This document shows positions 35,319-45,609 of a stretch of DNA of 47,006 nt, piece by piece. Numbering within the stretch: position 1 is the first letter of the stretch; each line of letters starts with the position of its first letter. The notes under the pieces are model-generated. The model was given only the letters and a program-made list of their open reading frames with translations. It ran no database searches and was not told the origin of the DNA. The stretch comes from Terriglobia bacterium (GTDB lineage: Bacteria > Acidobacteriota > Terriglobia > UBA7540), in NCBI GenBank assembly GCA_020072655.1, contig JAIQGH010000039.1:1-47006 (forward strand), read 5' to 3'. Position numbers and translations under genes: made by a program.

Positions 35319-36734
35319 TTAGCCAGGATGCGTTGCTGCCTTGCATGCATCCTTCACAATTGGCAAGCCGTGGGCTTGCCAGGCGTCGAGCCCTCCGACC
35401 ACATTCATCACCTGCTGGAATCCCGCCGCCTTGAGGATGCTGGTAGCGATCGAAGACCGGTAGCCGCTCTTGCAGTGGGCGGCGATGGGCTTCGAGCCGT
35501 CGAGATCTGGGTGGCAGTCGCGCAACTGATGTAGGGGCTTGAGCACTGCCCGCTCGAGATGCGCGGTTTCCCACTCCATCGGCCGACGGACATCGATCAC
35601 TTGGACGAGGTCGGGCTGGTCGCAGAGTTGCTCGTAGAGCTGTAGGGCCGAGATTTGCGGCACCTCAGCAAGCGGGTGACCGTCCTGCTGCCAAGCAAGG
35701 ACGCCGCCATCCAGGTAGCCCTCGACCTTCTCAATTCCCACGCGCGCCAGCCGGACCATGGATTCCTCCGCGCTCTTCGCATCCTCCGCGACTAGAACCA
35801 GCGACGGCCCTATGCCGATCAGCGTGCCCGCCCAGGAAGCAAACTGGCCTTGCAGGCCAATGTGCAACGAGCCCGGCACGTGACCCGCCCCGAACTTAAT
35901 CGCAGGGCGCGTATCGAGCACGACAGCACCCTCCGCCTGCCGACGAAGCACCTGCGCAGGCGGGAGCGGCACCACATGGGCCACTTCCGCCAGCGTCGGT
36001 GCGCCCCCGCGGTTGATCTCCTTGTCGCGGTAGAAGTATTCCGGTCGCTCCGGGAGATCGGCAGTGACTAACTTGATGAAATCCTCACGGCCCATAGGCC
36101 GCAGCGCGTAATTGAGGGCGCGTTCCTTTCCGATTGTGGAATGTCGCTCCGGGCTGATGTTGCGTCCACAGAGCGAGCCCGCGCCGTGCGCCGGGTAAAC
36201 TTCGACAGTATCCGGAAGCTTGAGCAGCTTCTCGTGCAGGCTGTCGAAGAGCATCGAAGCCAACTCCTCCGGCGTGCGGCCAGGGGAAAGGTCCGGGCGA
36301 CCGACTTCGCCGATGAAGAGCGTGTCGCCGGTCAGGACGGCCCAGGGTTGGGGCGACCGGTCGAGGTCGGTCACCAGTACGGAAATGCTGTCAATGCTGT
36401 GTCCGGGCGTTTCGAGAATGCGCAGCACCGTGCGTCCCAGGCGGAGCTCATCGCCGTCCCGCACCGGCACATGCGGGAACCGCGCGCCCGCCTGCGCGCC
36501 AAGATAGATCTTCGCGCCTGTGCGCCCAGCCAGTTCCTGATGCCCAGAAACGAAGTCGGCGTGCATGTGCGTCTCGATGATGTGTGCGATCTTCAGGTCG
36601 TGCTTCTGGGCCTCCTCGAGATAAATCTCCACATCACGCTGCGGGTCGACGACCGCAGCGACCCCAGCCGAGCCCAGCATATAGGACGCATGGGCGAGAC
36701 AGGCGAGATAAAACTGCTGGAAATACATCTCCAC
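35319..36734 (-). CDS. Persulfide dioxygenase-rhodanese fusion (MBL fold plus two rhodanese domains)
   Basis: 471 aa. N-terminal MBL domain (1-~245) with THMHADFVSGH, ETPGHSIDS and LTGDTLFIGEVGRPD, the mononuclear-iron ligand set of ETHE1-type persulfide dioxygenases. Two rhodanese domains follow. The first (~265-350) keeps VVLDTRPAIKFGAGHVPGSLHI but reads VLVAEDAKSAEE at its active loop, without the Cys. The second (~370-465) has the catalytic Cys in AAHCKSGYRS. Such fusions oxidise glutathione persulfide to sulfite and transfer sulfane sulfur, handling sulfide in the cytoplasm. Acidobacterial and actinobacterial relatives are common. Next to a DUF488 gene on the same strand. Confidence 0.92.
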   Translation of the reverse strand: MEMYFQQFYLACLAHASYMLGSAGVAAVVDPQRDVEIYLEEAQKHDLKIAHIIETHMHADFVSGHQELAGRTGAKIYLGAQAGARFPHVPVRDGDELRLGRTVLRILETPGHSIDSISVLVTDLDRSPQPWAVLTGDTLFIGEVGRPDLSPGRTPEELASMLFDSLHEKLLKLPDTVEVYPAHGAGSLCGRNISPERHSTIGKERALNYALRPMGREDFIKLVTADLPERPEYFYRDKEINRGGAPTLAEVAHVVPLPPAQVLRRQAEGAVVLDTRPAIKFGAGHVPGSLHIGLQGQFASWAGTLIGIGPSLVLVAEDAKSAEESMVRLARVGIEKVEGYLDGGVLAWQQDGHPLAEVPQISALQLYEQLCDQPDLVQVIDVRRPMEWETAHLERAVLKPLHQLRDCHPDLDGSKPIAAHCKSGYRSSIATSILKAAGFQQVMNVVGGLDAWQAHGLPIVKDACKAATHPG

Positions 36735-36769
36735 ACCTCTGTCGTGCTGAATGCTGGTTGGGCGTTTGA

Positions 36770-37315
36770 TTAGGGTATGATGGATTGCTGGCCGCTGTCA
36801 TATAACAATTTGCCGTCTGTGAGACGTACTGTCCGGTGCAGCCGATGGGGCTCGGCTTTGCCCGGGCCGAGAATGTGGATGACCTCAAGACCACGGCAGG
36901 CTGTAAGGTAGTCGGAAACCAGCGAGCGGTGGCACCGCCACCAAAGCACTTCGGCGCACATGTACGCCACGCGCTTTGTCGCCGCAAGCGCCAGCAAGCG
37001 ATCGATCCCTGCGCGGAACTCCGCCGTTGCCATGTAGTCGGCATAGTTGCGGAACCCCGCGCTGCGCAGCGCCGTGTGCGGTGAGTTCGCGTCGCGCTTC
37101 TTCCGAAAACCACCCAGCTCTTTGCCGAGCCACTGATACTCAATGCCGACCGCGGTTAGGGCTTTCTCTAGGTTTTCCTTATTGAATTGCGGGTGCCGCG
37201 CCGAAGCCGGGAACGAGCGGATGTCCGCCAGGAGTTCGATAGAGAATTCCTTCACGAGCGCCACCAATTCTTCCAGCGCGCGCGTCGAATGGCCAATAGA
37301 GTAAATCAGCGCCAT
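36770..37315 (-). CDS. DUF488 domain protein
   Basis: 181 aa. Begins MALIYSIGHSTRALEEL and carries ADIRSFPASARHPQFN and CHRSLVSDYL, the DUF488 signature motifs. The function of this family is unknown; members are small cytoplasmic proteins often near DNA-related or sulfur genes. It lies 35 nt upstream of the persulfide dioxygenase on the same strand and may be co-transcribed. The C-terminus (HRTVRLTDGKLLYDSG) is intact. Confidence 0.88.
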   Translation of the reverse strand: MALIYSIGHSTRALEELVALVKEFSIELLADIRSFPASARHPQFNKENLEKALTAVGIEYQWLGKELGGFRKKRDANSPHTALRSAGFRNYADYMATAEFRAGIDRLLALAATKRVAYMCAEVLWWRCHRSLVSDYLTACRGLEVIHILGPGKAEPHRLHRTVRLTDGKLLYDSGQQSIIP

Positions 37316-37461
37316 GCGAGCAGTTTACCGCAAGCTCCGCGCTGAGGCTTGGAAGACACGCTGCACGGGCGAGTAATGGAGGAGCCCCGCCCTCCACATC
37401 GGAATCCTTGTCTTGACTTCTGCTCAGAGAAGATGCACAATTGAGGCGAAAGTGAGCAGAT

Positions 37462-37809
37462 ATGAGTAGCTCCCGAATTCAGCCAAGCCTGACTAAATCA
37501 GAGTCGGATCTTGTTGACCAGGTAGCCGAGCTTACGCATGCCAAGCGGACCGAGGTCATCAAGAATGCGCTGGCGGTCTATCACTGGTTCGTGCGCCAGG
37601 CCCTCACTGGCGCGCGCGTCATCGCCCGCAAGCCGACAGGTGAGGAGGTGTCTCTGGAAACGCCGGAACTCACCTCGCTGGAAGGCCGGGGCAACAAGCT
37701 ATCGCCTGAGGAACTCGGCCTGCTCGCCAGGAAACTCGCTACCACTAAAGACGCGTACGAAGCCGCTCGGTTGCGTGAGCGCATTACGCGAGGGTTCTAT
37801 GGGATCTAG
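37462..37809 (+). CDS. Ribbon-helix-helix-like DNA-binding protein
   Basis: 115 aa. Residues ~5-50 fit a ribbon-helix-helix or MetJ/Arc-type fold: a polar strand, then SDLVDQVAELTHAKRTEVIKNALAVYHWFV. A short linker with TGEEVSLETPELTS follows, then a helical tail with LARKLATTKDAYEAARLRE. RHH proteins act as repressors or antitoxins. No toxin-like partner is obvious: the next gene (37895) has no known toxin motif. ATG 37462 has a GAGGCG 13 nt upstream. Confidence 0.7.
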   Translation: MSSSRIQPSLTKSESDLVDQVAELTHAKRTEVIKNALAVYHWFVRQALTGARVIARKPTGEEVSLETPELTSLEGRGNKLSPEELGLLARKLATTKDAYEAARLRERITRGFYGI

Positions 37810-37894
37810 GTTTCAGGGGCCGCAGGGATGCAGTACAACCACCTTCGCGACGCGATCATTTCGCGTCTAATCTTACGATTTCGAAGGGTTGGTA

Positions 37895-39483
<1,589 letters not shown>

Positions 39484-39692
39484 ACGGGGGACTGCAGCGG
39501 TGGCGTCTCCGATAGCCGGTCCGATGTGGATGGGAGGATCGGCGTCGAGAAATCGTACGCCCTCGCCCAATTGGCAGCGCAGACGCGTCTTCAATGTCCG
39601 CGGCTCTTTGTCTTCGTGCTATCAGGCTGGTTGAAAACATGCTCGTTCGGGGGGAAAGTCCCGTGTAGCACTAAAGTGCCATAGCAGGATCC

Positions 39693-39721
39693 TTGACGGG
39701 GTACTGGGAGTCGGGTAGACT
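39693..39721 (+). promoter_or_regulatory. Sigma70-type promoter for the sedolisin gene
   Basis: TTGACG (39693-39698), a 17-bp spacer, then TAGACT (39716-39721). Boxes and spacing are close to consensus, and the site lies ~64 nt upstream of the sedolisin ATG. The rest of the 39484-39784 gap shows no gene. Confidence 0.55.
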
Positions 39722-39784
39722 GATTTAGGTAAGGGCTTCGTTCACAACTCAAATTGGATAGAACCTCTCAAGGAGAGACGCGTC

Positions 39785-41053
39785 ATGTCTAGCAAGACTG
39801 TGGCTCTGCAAGTTGCTTTGTGTGTCTTTGCAGGCGCGCTGCTGGCGAAGGCTCAGAGTCAGGGACTCGAGAAAGCGGGTGTGATCGTGCCTGACACAAC
39901 GGTCGAGCACCCGGAAGATATCGGGAAAAGGTCACACACGAATCATCTGATCCTTTATCGCCCCGCCTTAGGGGGAAGCTCACCATCGGGCGAGACACCC
40001 CTCTCACTCGCCTGCGTTTACAATACGTGGGCGTCTACTCTATTCTCCTCCGGCTGCCCGTATAACTCCTCGAGCGCCCCCAACCCCAGCGGCGGAGCTG
40101 GAATCATCGCTATCGTGGACGCTTACGACTACCCGACTGCCGCCCAGGATTTCGTCACCTTTTCAAACCAGTTCAACCTTCCCTCGGGGAACAATTGCAA
40201 CGGCCCTTGTTTCACGAAGGTGATGCCCTTTGGGAAGCCGAAAGGGAACTGCGGCTGGGCGCAGGAAGCGGCGCTGGATATTGATTGGGCGCACGCCATG
40301 GCCCCCTATGCCCAGATTTATCTCGTGGAGGCACTCTCGAACAGCAATACCGACCTGTATAACGCCGTAAAGTACGCGGCAAACATTGTCGGCGTTAAAC
40401 AAATCTCGATGAGCTGGGGCGGGAGCGAATACTCCGGCGAGACCAGTGCCGATGGCAGCGTTTTCAACTCGACCAACGTCGTGTACTTCGCGGCCAGCGG
40501 GGATTCGGGAGGCAAGACGATCTATCCTTGCACCTCTCCCAACGTGGTCTGTGTCGGCGGCACGTCGGTCAATCGCAACAGCCAGCGCCTCTTCACCAAC
40601 GAGACCACCTGGAGCGGCAGCGGTGGCGGGCCAAGCAAATACGAAACCGAGCCTCCGTATCAGGCGCTAAACATCACACCTCAGAATTCACCCAACATCA
40701 ATCTGAACGGCATGCGCGGCGCCCCGGATTTTTCCTTCGACGCCAATCCCAGCACGGGCGTCTCCGTGTACGACAGCACGCGTTGCCAAGGGCTGTCCGG
40801 ATGGCTGGTGTTTGGCGGGACCAGCGTCTCCTCACCTTCGCTCGCGGGTATCGTAAATTGGGCAGGGAGCAATTACACCAGCACCAGCACAGAGCTCAGT
40901 ACCATCTACAGTTGCTACGCCACCGGCTCTTCTTGCTACCCGCTGAATTTTCGCGATATCACTTCCGGGAGCAAAGCGGGCACCTTCAGTCCACAGGTGG
41001 GCTGGGATTTTATTACGGGCGTGGGCAGCAACCTGGGGAGCGTCGACAAGTAG
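39785..41053 (+). CDS. Secreted S53 peptidase (sedolisin)
   Basis: 422 aa. A signal peptide (VALQVALCVFAGALLAKAQ) is followed by the sedolisin fold. The catalytic Glu and Asp lie in GWAQEAALDIDWAHAMAP, the oxyanion Asp in FAASGDSGG, and the nucleophile Ser in FGGTSVSSPSLAG. Sedolisins are serine-carboxyl peptidases active at acid pH, abundant in acid-soil bacteria. The usual ~200-residue N-terminal prodomain is absent: only ~80 residues separate the signal from the catalytic core. AGGAGA lies 11 nt before the ATG. Confidence 0.9.
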   Translation: MSSKTVALQVALCVFAGALLAKAQSQGLEKAGVIVPDTTVEHPEDIGKRSHTNHLILYRPALGGSSPSGETPLSLACVYNTWASTLFSSGCPYNSSSAPNPSGGAGIIAIVDAYDYPTAAQDFVTFSNQFNLPSGNNCNGPCFTKVMPFGKPKGNCGWAQEAALDIDWAHAMAPYAQIYLVEALSNSNTDLYNAVKYAANIVGVKQISMSWGGSEYSGETSADGSVFNSTNVVYFAASGDSGGKTIYPCTSPNVVCVGGTSVNRNSQRLFTNETTWSGSGGGPSKYETEPPYQALNITPQNSPNINLNGMRGAPDFSFDANPSTGVSVYDSTRCQGLSGWLVFGGTSVSSPSLAGIVNWAGSNYTSTSTELSTIYSCYATGSSCYPLNFRDITSGSKAGTFSPQVGWDFITGVGSNLGSVDK

Positions 41054-41147
41054 TTATTTCACCTGACCTAAGCGACACATGGACCGCGCATTCTGCGCTG
41101 TGTGCGGGCGATGGGCACCGCAAGCTGTGCCAATCCGTGCACATCGT

Positions 41148-41430
41148 AAGGGTGTCATTCTGAGGAGTCCCGATGCACTTGATCGGGACGACGAAGAATC
41201 CGCAGTATTGACGACATTGAATTACAGACTCTTCGCTTCGCTCAGAGTGACGGGTAGGGGGTAGCGCAGAGCTGGTGTTCAACTCTGCGGCCCGTGAACG
41301 TGGGCAATCACAAGCCGCAGACTTACAGAACAAGTCTGCGCTACCCGCTACTCTGAGCGCAAACTGCAGACTCTTCGCTTCGCTCCGAGTGACAGCCAGC
41401 GAAGGGCTCAGGATGACAGGGCGCGGACGT
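41148..41430. repeat. Cluster of dispersed palindromic repeats
   Basis: The sedolisin-fumarase gap contains repeat DNA only. CATTCTGAGG...CTCTTCGCTTCGCTCAGAGTGAC (41157-41251) is a common bacterial intergenic repeat motif, seen again near 41371-41424. A GTAGCGCAGA...TCTGCGCTAC element (41261-41344) has internal hairpins GCAGAG/CTCTGC (41266-41271, 41283-41288) and CGCAGACTT/AAGTCTGCG (41316-41324, 41332-41340). TCCCGAT/ATCGGGA near 41169-41188 is a CCCGAT-type hairpin. Confidence 0.75.
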
Positions 41431-41447
41431 TCCCTAGTCCCTAGCGC

Positions 41448-42971
41448 CTAGCCCCTGGCACCCACCTTTTCCAACTCCGCTCCGGTCGTGGCAGCCACGT
41501 CCTCGTGCAGCGAATTGCCGTGCGCGTCCATGGTGACGATAGCGGGGAAGTCCTTGGCCTCGAAGACCCACATCGCTTCCGGGACGCCGAGTTCTTCGAG
41601 CAGATAGACGCCGTGGACTTTGGGCAGGCAACGCGCATAGAACTGCGCCGCGCCGCCGATAGCGTGGAGATACACGGCGCCGAACTCCTTTAGCGCGGCG
41701 AGGGTTTTCGTCCCCATGCCGCCCTTGCCCATCACGGCGCGGATGCCGAAGCGCTTGATGATGTCAGCCTCGTACGGTTCTTCGCGGCTGCTGGTCGTGG
41801 GCCCAGCGGCGTTGGTGCGCCAGCGGTCACCCTCTTTGAGCATCACGGGGCCGCAATGATAGAGGATGGCGCCGCGGAGGTCGCAGGGCGATTCGTGATG
41901 CATCAGATAGCTGTGCGCGCCGTCGCGGCCGGTGATCATGGGGCCGTTGATGAGCACCACATCGCCGACCTTGAGCGCGCGAACTTTCTCTTCTGATAGC
42001 GGCGGCTCCAGTCGAACCTCCCTTCCTGACACCTGGAACCCAACACCCGGCAGCAACTTTTCTACTGGCCGCTCAGGATCGCGATAGAGCCACTTCTTGA
42101 TGGCGCCCGATTCGGCGTCGAGCAGCACGCCCAACCGCCGAAACGCCCAGCAATCATAAGCAACCGAGACGAAGAACGAGGCGGGCAGCCGGTTCGCAGC
42201 GGTAATCTTGCAGCCAATCAACGAAACCTTACCGCCGAAACCCATCGTGCCGACGCCGAGCTTGTTAGCCTCGTCCATGATTTGCTTTTCGAGCTGGGCC
42301 AGCGTGGGGTCAGGATTCGTGTCGTCGAGCGTGCGAAAGAGTTGCAGCTTGGCCAGATGATAGCCCGCCGCTCGGTCGCTGCCGACGCAGACGCCGATGG
42401 CGCCGGGCGCGCAGCCGTGGCCCTGCGCCTTCCACACCGCGTGCAGGATGCACTTGCGCACGCCTTCCAGGTTGCGGTCAGCGCGGCCCAGATGGTCGAG
42501 CTCGCAAGGGACGGAATACTGCGTGTTCATGTTTTCGCAGCCGCCGCCTTTCAGGATCAGCCGCACTTCGATGTCCGGCTCTTCCCACTGCTCGAAGTGC
42601 AGGATAGGCGTGCCCGGCCCGAGATTGTTGCCGCTGTTTTTGCCGGTCACGGAATCCACGGAATTCGGCCGCAGCTTGCCGCGCTTGGTCGCCTCGGCAA
42701 TGGCGTCGAGAATCTGTTTCTTCATCGCCAGTTGGTTCGTGGCGGCGGGCGTCTTGATTTCAAACGTCAGCATGCCGGTGTCCTGGCAGATGGGCCCCTC
42801 GTTGTCGCAGGCCATGTCGATGTTCTGGCCGATGATGGCGAGCGCCTGGCCGGCCTGCGTCGCGGGCTTCTCGGTCTCGAGCGCCCAGGACATCGCCTGG
42901 CGCACGTCGGGCGGCAGGTTCGTGGATGTCTGGATGATGAGTTCGAGCATCGATTCACGAAAGAATTGCAT
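41448..42971 (-). CDS. Class I fumarate hydratase (Fe-S)
   Basis: 507-aa one-chain class I fumarase converting fumarate and malate in the TCA cycle. The 4Fe-4S ligands are in ICQDTGM, GGGCENM and the GCAPGAIGVCVG block. The alpha domain spans ~1-290, and the beta domain begins near KLLPGVGFQ with GPMITGRDGAHSYLM, HCGPV and MGKGGMGTKTL, as in FumA/FumB. The SxG catalytic region around GKNSGNNLGPGTP is present. The first ATG (42971) is assumed; a second lies 7 codons later. Oxygen-sensitive class I type suggests low-oxygen tolerance or redundancy with FumC. Alone on its transcript. Confidence 0.93.
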   Translation of the reverse strand: MQFFRESMLELIIQTSTNLPPDVRQAMSWALETEKPATQAGQALAIIGQNIDMACDNEGPICQDTGMLTFEIKTPAATNQLAMKKQILDAIAEATKRGKLRPNSVDSVTGKNSGNNLGPGTPILHFEQWEEPDIEVRLILKGGGCENMNTQYSVPCELDHLGRADRNLEGVRKCILHAVWKAQGHGCAPGAIGVCVGSDRAAGYHLAKLQLFRTLDDTNPDPTLAQLEKQIMDEANKLGVGTMGFGGKVSLIGCKITAANRLPASFFVSVAYDCWAFRRLGVLLDAESGAIKKWLYRDPERPVEKLLPGVGFQVSGREVRLEPPLSEEKVRALKVGDVVLINGPMITGRDGAHSYLMHHESPCDLRGAILYHCGPVMLKEGDRWRTNAAGPTTSSREEPYEADIIKRFGIRAVMGKGGMGTKTLAALKEFGAVYLHAIGGAAQFYARCLPKVHGVYLLEELGVPEAMWVFEAKDFPAIVTMDAHGNSLHEDVAATTGAELEKVGARG

Positions 42972-43093
42972 AGTTGCCTCCGGGCCTGAGAATCGGGCGG
43001 GTGGTGGTCGGGCAGCGTGCGTCAGACCCCGTTTGGATTATAGCGCCGGAGAATGGTGAATGGTGAATTGGGAATGATGAATGGTGAGTCTTT

Positions 43094-43180
43094 GTAGCGC
43101 CCCGATCCATCGGGGCAGCTTTTCAAGATTTCGGGAACATATTGAAAAGCCGCAACATTGAAGAGCGAATGTTGCGCTAC
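43094..43180. repeat. Composite GTAGC-ended palindromic element
   Basis: Starts GTAGCG and ends CGCTAC. Inside are three perfect hairpins: GCCCCGAT/ATCGGGGC (43099-43115), GCTTTTCAA/TTGAAAAGC (43118-43150) and GCAACATT/AATGTTGC (43152-43175). It lies in the gap before the LRR gene; GAATGGTGAATGGTGAATTGG simple sequence precedes it. Confidence 0.8.
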
Positions 43181-43270
43181 CCTGCTTCACAAGAAAAAGA
43201 GAATCTACCGGCTACCTGCTACAATTCTCTTGGACCGCCCACAATTGCTAGACCGCAAGGGGGGCTGCCT

Positions 43271-44524
43271 ATGAACAGAGTCTTGCGTGGCGTCGGATTG
43301 ATCGCTTGTTTCTTTGCCTGGCTGGGACCAGGATGCGTTCTTGGGGCACAGGCAATACGCTCAGCCGAGAGTCCAAAGATCATCGCTGTCCTTCCCGCAA
43401 ACTTCAAAGGGTGGGCCTGTATTGACTTCGGCGTGGCTGGATCCCCGCGGTTACCTCGCGTAGGAGATGCTTTGATTGTGAGGCCTCGGCAGGGAGCGGT
43501 TCTCAAAACTTCCGATAAGCCAGGCGAGTTTCCCCGTATCTATGAAGCTTGGTTCGAGATAGATGGTCAACGGTGCCCCCTCCCAAATGACTTCAAGAAC
43601 CAAAGGGAAATGCGAATCGTCTACAGCAAACAGACCGTTCAACGCTACTGCGTATTCTACGGTACTGAGAATGACGCGGACGCCGCTGCAGAACCGCCGG
43701 GCTTTGAACCGTCGTCGCACGAGAATCAGGGTGTTTCCGTTGAAGAACGCCGGGCGCTTGTAAGCCTTTATGAGGCCACAGGCGGAGACCATTGGACTCG
43801 TCACGTGGGCTGGTTGGGGCCTCCGGGAACGGAGTGCAAATGGCACGGTGTTCGCTGCTGGTCTGAGCCTAGTGAGCCGGCGTCCGTCACAGGTCTCGCT
43901 CTCTCCCAAAACAACCTCGTAGGCCCTATTCCGCACGCACTTGGGCACCTCTCTCACCTGGACGAACTGATGATTTATGGTAATCACCTTTCCGGGTTGC
44001 TTCCTCAAAAGCTGATTAACCGCTGGCTTTCGGGTTCGCTGCAGATTTCAGCAGAAGCTCCCCTCCTCACAGACGTGTCCAGGATCGAGTTCGAGCTGGA
44101 TCCATCGGCGCTCCTTTGTGGACTAAGCAGAATAAGGCTCAGTTCCAATGGTCACGCAGTCCTGTTCACGAAACGCTGCCGTAACGCAACACCAAAGGAT
44201 CGGACAACATTCTGCGAAATCAAGGAGGGGGAGGTGCCATGGGGACAGTTCGCAGCACTCGCTTGGCTGCTTGAGAAGAATGGTTTCTATGATCTCCAGG
44301 CCAGCTACAGCCGGGATGTGTCAGACTCAACTTTTGAAACAACTCGGGTCATCAGAAACGGCAAGCATTTTAAGGTGGAGAACTATGCCCATGCAGGGCC
44401 CTTTGAGCTGTGGATCGTTCAGACCGGCATCCAAGGCGTCGCGTCATGGGTTGAATGGAAGAAAATCACAACACAACCCGAGTGCCCTAAATGGGACGAG
44501 CCCCTGGGATCGCAACAACAATGA
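43271..44524 (+). CDS. Secreted leucine-rich-repeat protein with DUF6438-like C-terminus
   Basis: 417 aa from ATG 43271, preceded by a GGGGGG-type site. A signal peptide lies at the N-terminus (RGVGLIACFFAWLGPGCVLG). A unique region follows (~30-150), then an LRR N-terminal cap and plant-type repeats (~155-240: EERRALVSLYEATGGDHWT, CKWHGVRCWS, VTGLALSQNNLVGPIPHALGHLSHLDELMIYGN). The C-terminal part (~250-400: ISRIEFELDPSALLCGL... through WLLEKNGFYDL and NGKHFKVENYAHAGPFELWIV) resembles DUF6438, a small domain of unknown function in secreted proteins. Plant-type LRRs in bacteria usually bind ligands or proteins. The combination is uncommon. Frames are intact, so it is probably expressed. Confidence 0.7.
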   Translation: MNRVLRGVGLIACFFAWLGPGCVLGAQAIRSAESPKIIAVLPANFKGWACIDFGVAGSPRLPRVGDALIVRPRQGAVLKTSDKPGEFPRIYEAWFEIDGQRCPLPNDFKNQREMRIVYSKQTVQRYCVFYGTENDADAAAEPPGFEPSSHENQGVSVEERRALVSLYEATGGDHWTRHVGWLGPPGTECKWHGVRCWSEPSEPASVTGLALSQNNLVGPIPHALGHLSHLDELMIYGNHLSGLLPQKLINRWLSGSLQISAEAPLLTDVSRIEFELDPSALLCGLSRIRLSSNGHAVLFTKRCRNATPKDRTTFCEIKEGEVPWGQFAALAWLLEKNGFYDLQASYSRDVSDSTFETTRVIRNGKHFKVENYAHAGPFELWIVQTGIQGVASWVEWKKITTQPECPKWDEPLGSQQQ

Positions 44525-44586
44525 AGGGAGCTGTTGCGAGATTTCCGACAACACACCACCTGGCACGCATGAGGATGCGGAAGCGA

Positions 44587-44672
44587 GTAGCCACGGCACC
44601 GCTTTTGTGCCGTGGGCTTTTGCCGGGCCGCGACCTTACGAACCCACGGCATGAAAAGCATGCCGTGGCTAC
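44587..44672. repeat. GTAGC-ended inverted repeat (30-bp arms)
   Basis: Left arm 44587-44616 begins GTAGCCACGGCA and ends TGCCGTGGG; right arm 44643-44672 is its near-complement, ending TGCCGTGGCTAC. The 26-bp centre is non-palindromic. MITE-like structure without coding content, beside the LOG gene's stop. Confidence 0.85.
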
Positions 44673-44674
44673 CC

Positions 44675-45547
44675 TTACACAAACAGGCGCCGCTGCGGGC
44701 CCCGCAATCCGAGCTCGTGGATCAGGTTCTTCTTGAGAATCCCGAAGGCTTCGTGGGGCGTGTCCGCGAAGCGGACGAGCTTCAGGTCTTCTTCGGTGAT
44801 GGTGCCGGTGTCGAGCATGCCTCGGAAATTGATGATGCTCCGCCAGTATTTCGAGCCGTAGAGCAGGATAGTCGCGCGGTGGCCGAGCTTGCGGGTCTGC
44901 GTGAGGGTGAGGAATTCCCACATCTCGTCCATGGTGCCGAAGCCGCCGGGGAAGACGATGAGCGCCTTGCAGGGCTGCGCAAACCAGAGCTTGCGCATGA
45001 AGAAGTAGCGGAACAGCAGGCTCAGCTCCGGCGTGATGTAGGGGTTGGGTCGCTGCTCCGAGGGGAGCTTGATGTTGAAGCCGATGGAGATTCCGCCCGC
45101 CTCGAAGGCGCCGCGGTTGGCGGCTTCCATGATGCCCGGCCCGCCGCCGGAGCAGACCACCAGAAAGTGGGTCCCGTTCTTGAGCGATTGCGACCACTCG
45201 GTGACCAGTCGCGCCAACTCGCGGGCTTCTTCGTAATAGCGTGACATCTGCAGGGCTGTGCGCGCGGCCTTGAGTTCTGCGGCGCTGGCGGCGAGCTTGC
45301 CATCGTCGCTCCGGTGCTCCAGTTCATGCAGCCGCGTTTGTGCCTCCTCGCGAGGAAGGATGCGCGCTGAGCCGAAAAAAACGACCGTGTTCTGCACCCC
45401 GGCGCGGCGCAGACGCGACTGCGGCAGGAGGTATTCGGAAAGAATGCGCAGTGTCCGCGCGTCGCCGCTTTCCAGGAAGCGCTCGGTCCGGTAGGCGAGC
45501 TGTGGCTGGTGGTTCTGCCCGCGCGCCTTGTTTTGTGGTTTGTCCAT
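44675..45547 (-). CDS. LOG-family protein (TIGR00730, nucleoside 5'-monophosphate phosphoribohydrolase)
   Basis: 290 aa from ATG 45547, preceded by GAGGAA. LOG proteins cleave AMP-type nucleotides; plant-microbe members make cytokinins. Signature motifs are SGGGPGIMEAANRGA and PGGFGTMDEMWE. An ~80-residue N-terminal extension (LAYRTERFLESGDARTLRILSEYL...) marks the long bacterial type. The frame could begin at 45739, but those residues are repeat-like. No ipt or other cytokinin gene is nearby. Confidence 0.88.
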   Translation of the reverse strand: MDKPQNKARGQNHQPQLAYRTERFLESGDARTLRILSEYLLPQSRLRRAGVQNTVVFFGSARILPREEAQTRLHELEHRSDDGKLAASAAELKAARTALQMSRYYEEARELARLVTEWSQSLKNGTHFLVVCSGGGPGIMEAANRGAFEAGGISIGFNIKLPSEQRPNPYITPELSLLFRYFFMRKLWFAQPCKALIVFPGGFGTMDEMWEFLTLTQTRKLGHRATILLYGSKYWRSIINFRGMLDTGTITEEDLKLVRFADTPHEAFGILKKNLIHELGLRGPQRRLFV

Positions 45548-45609
45548 CTGTTCCTCGGTTAGCAATTCCCTTATACAGAATAACAGAGGGTCGGGGATTG
45601 CGGAAGGAA

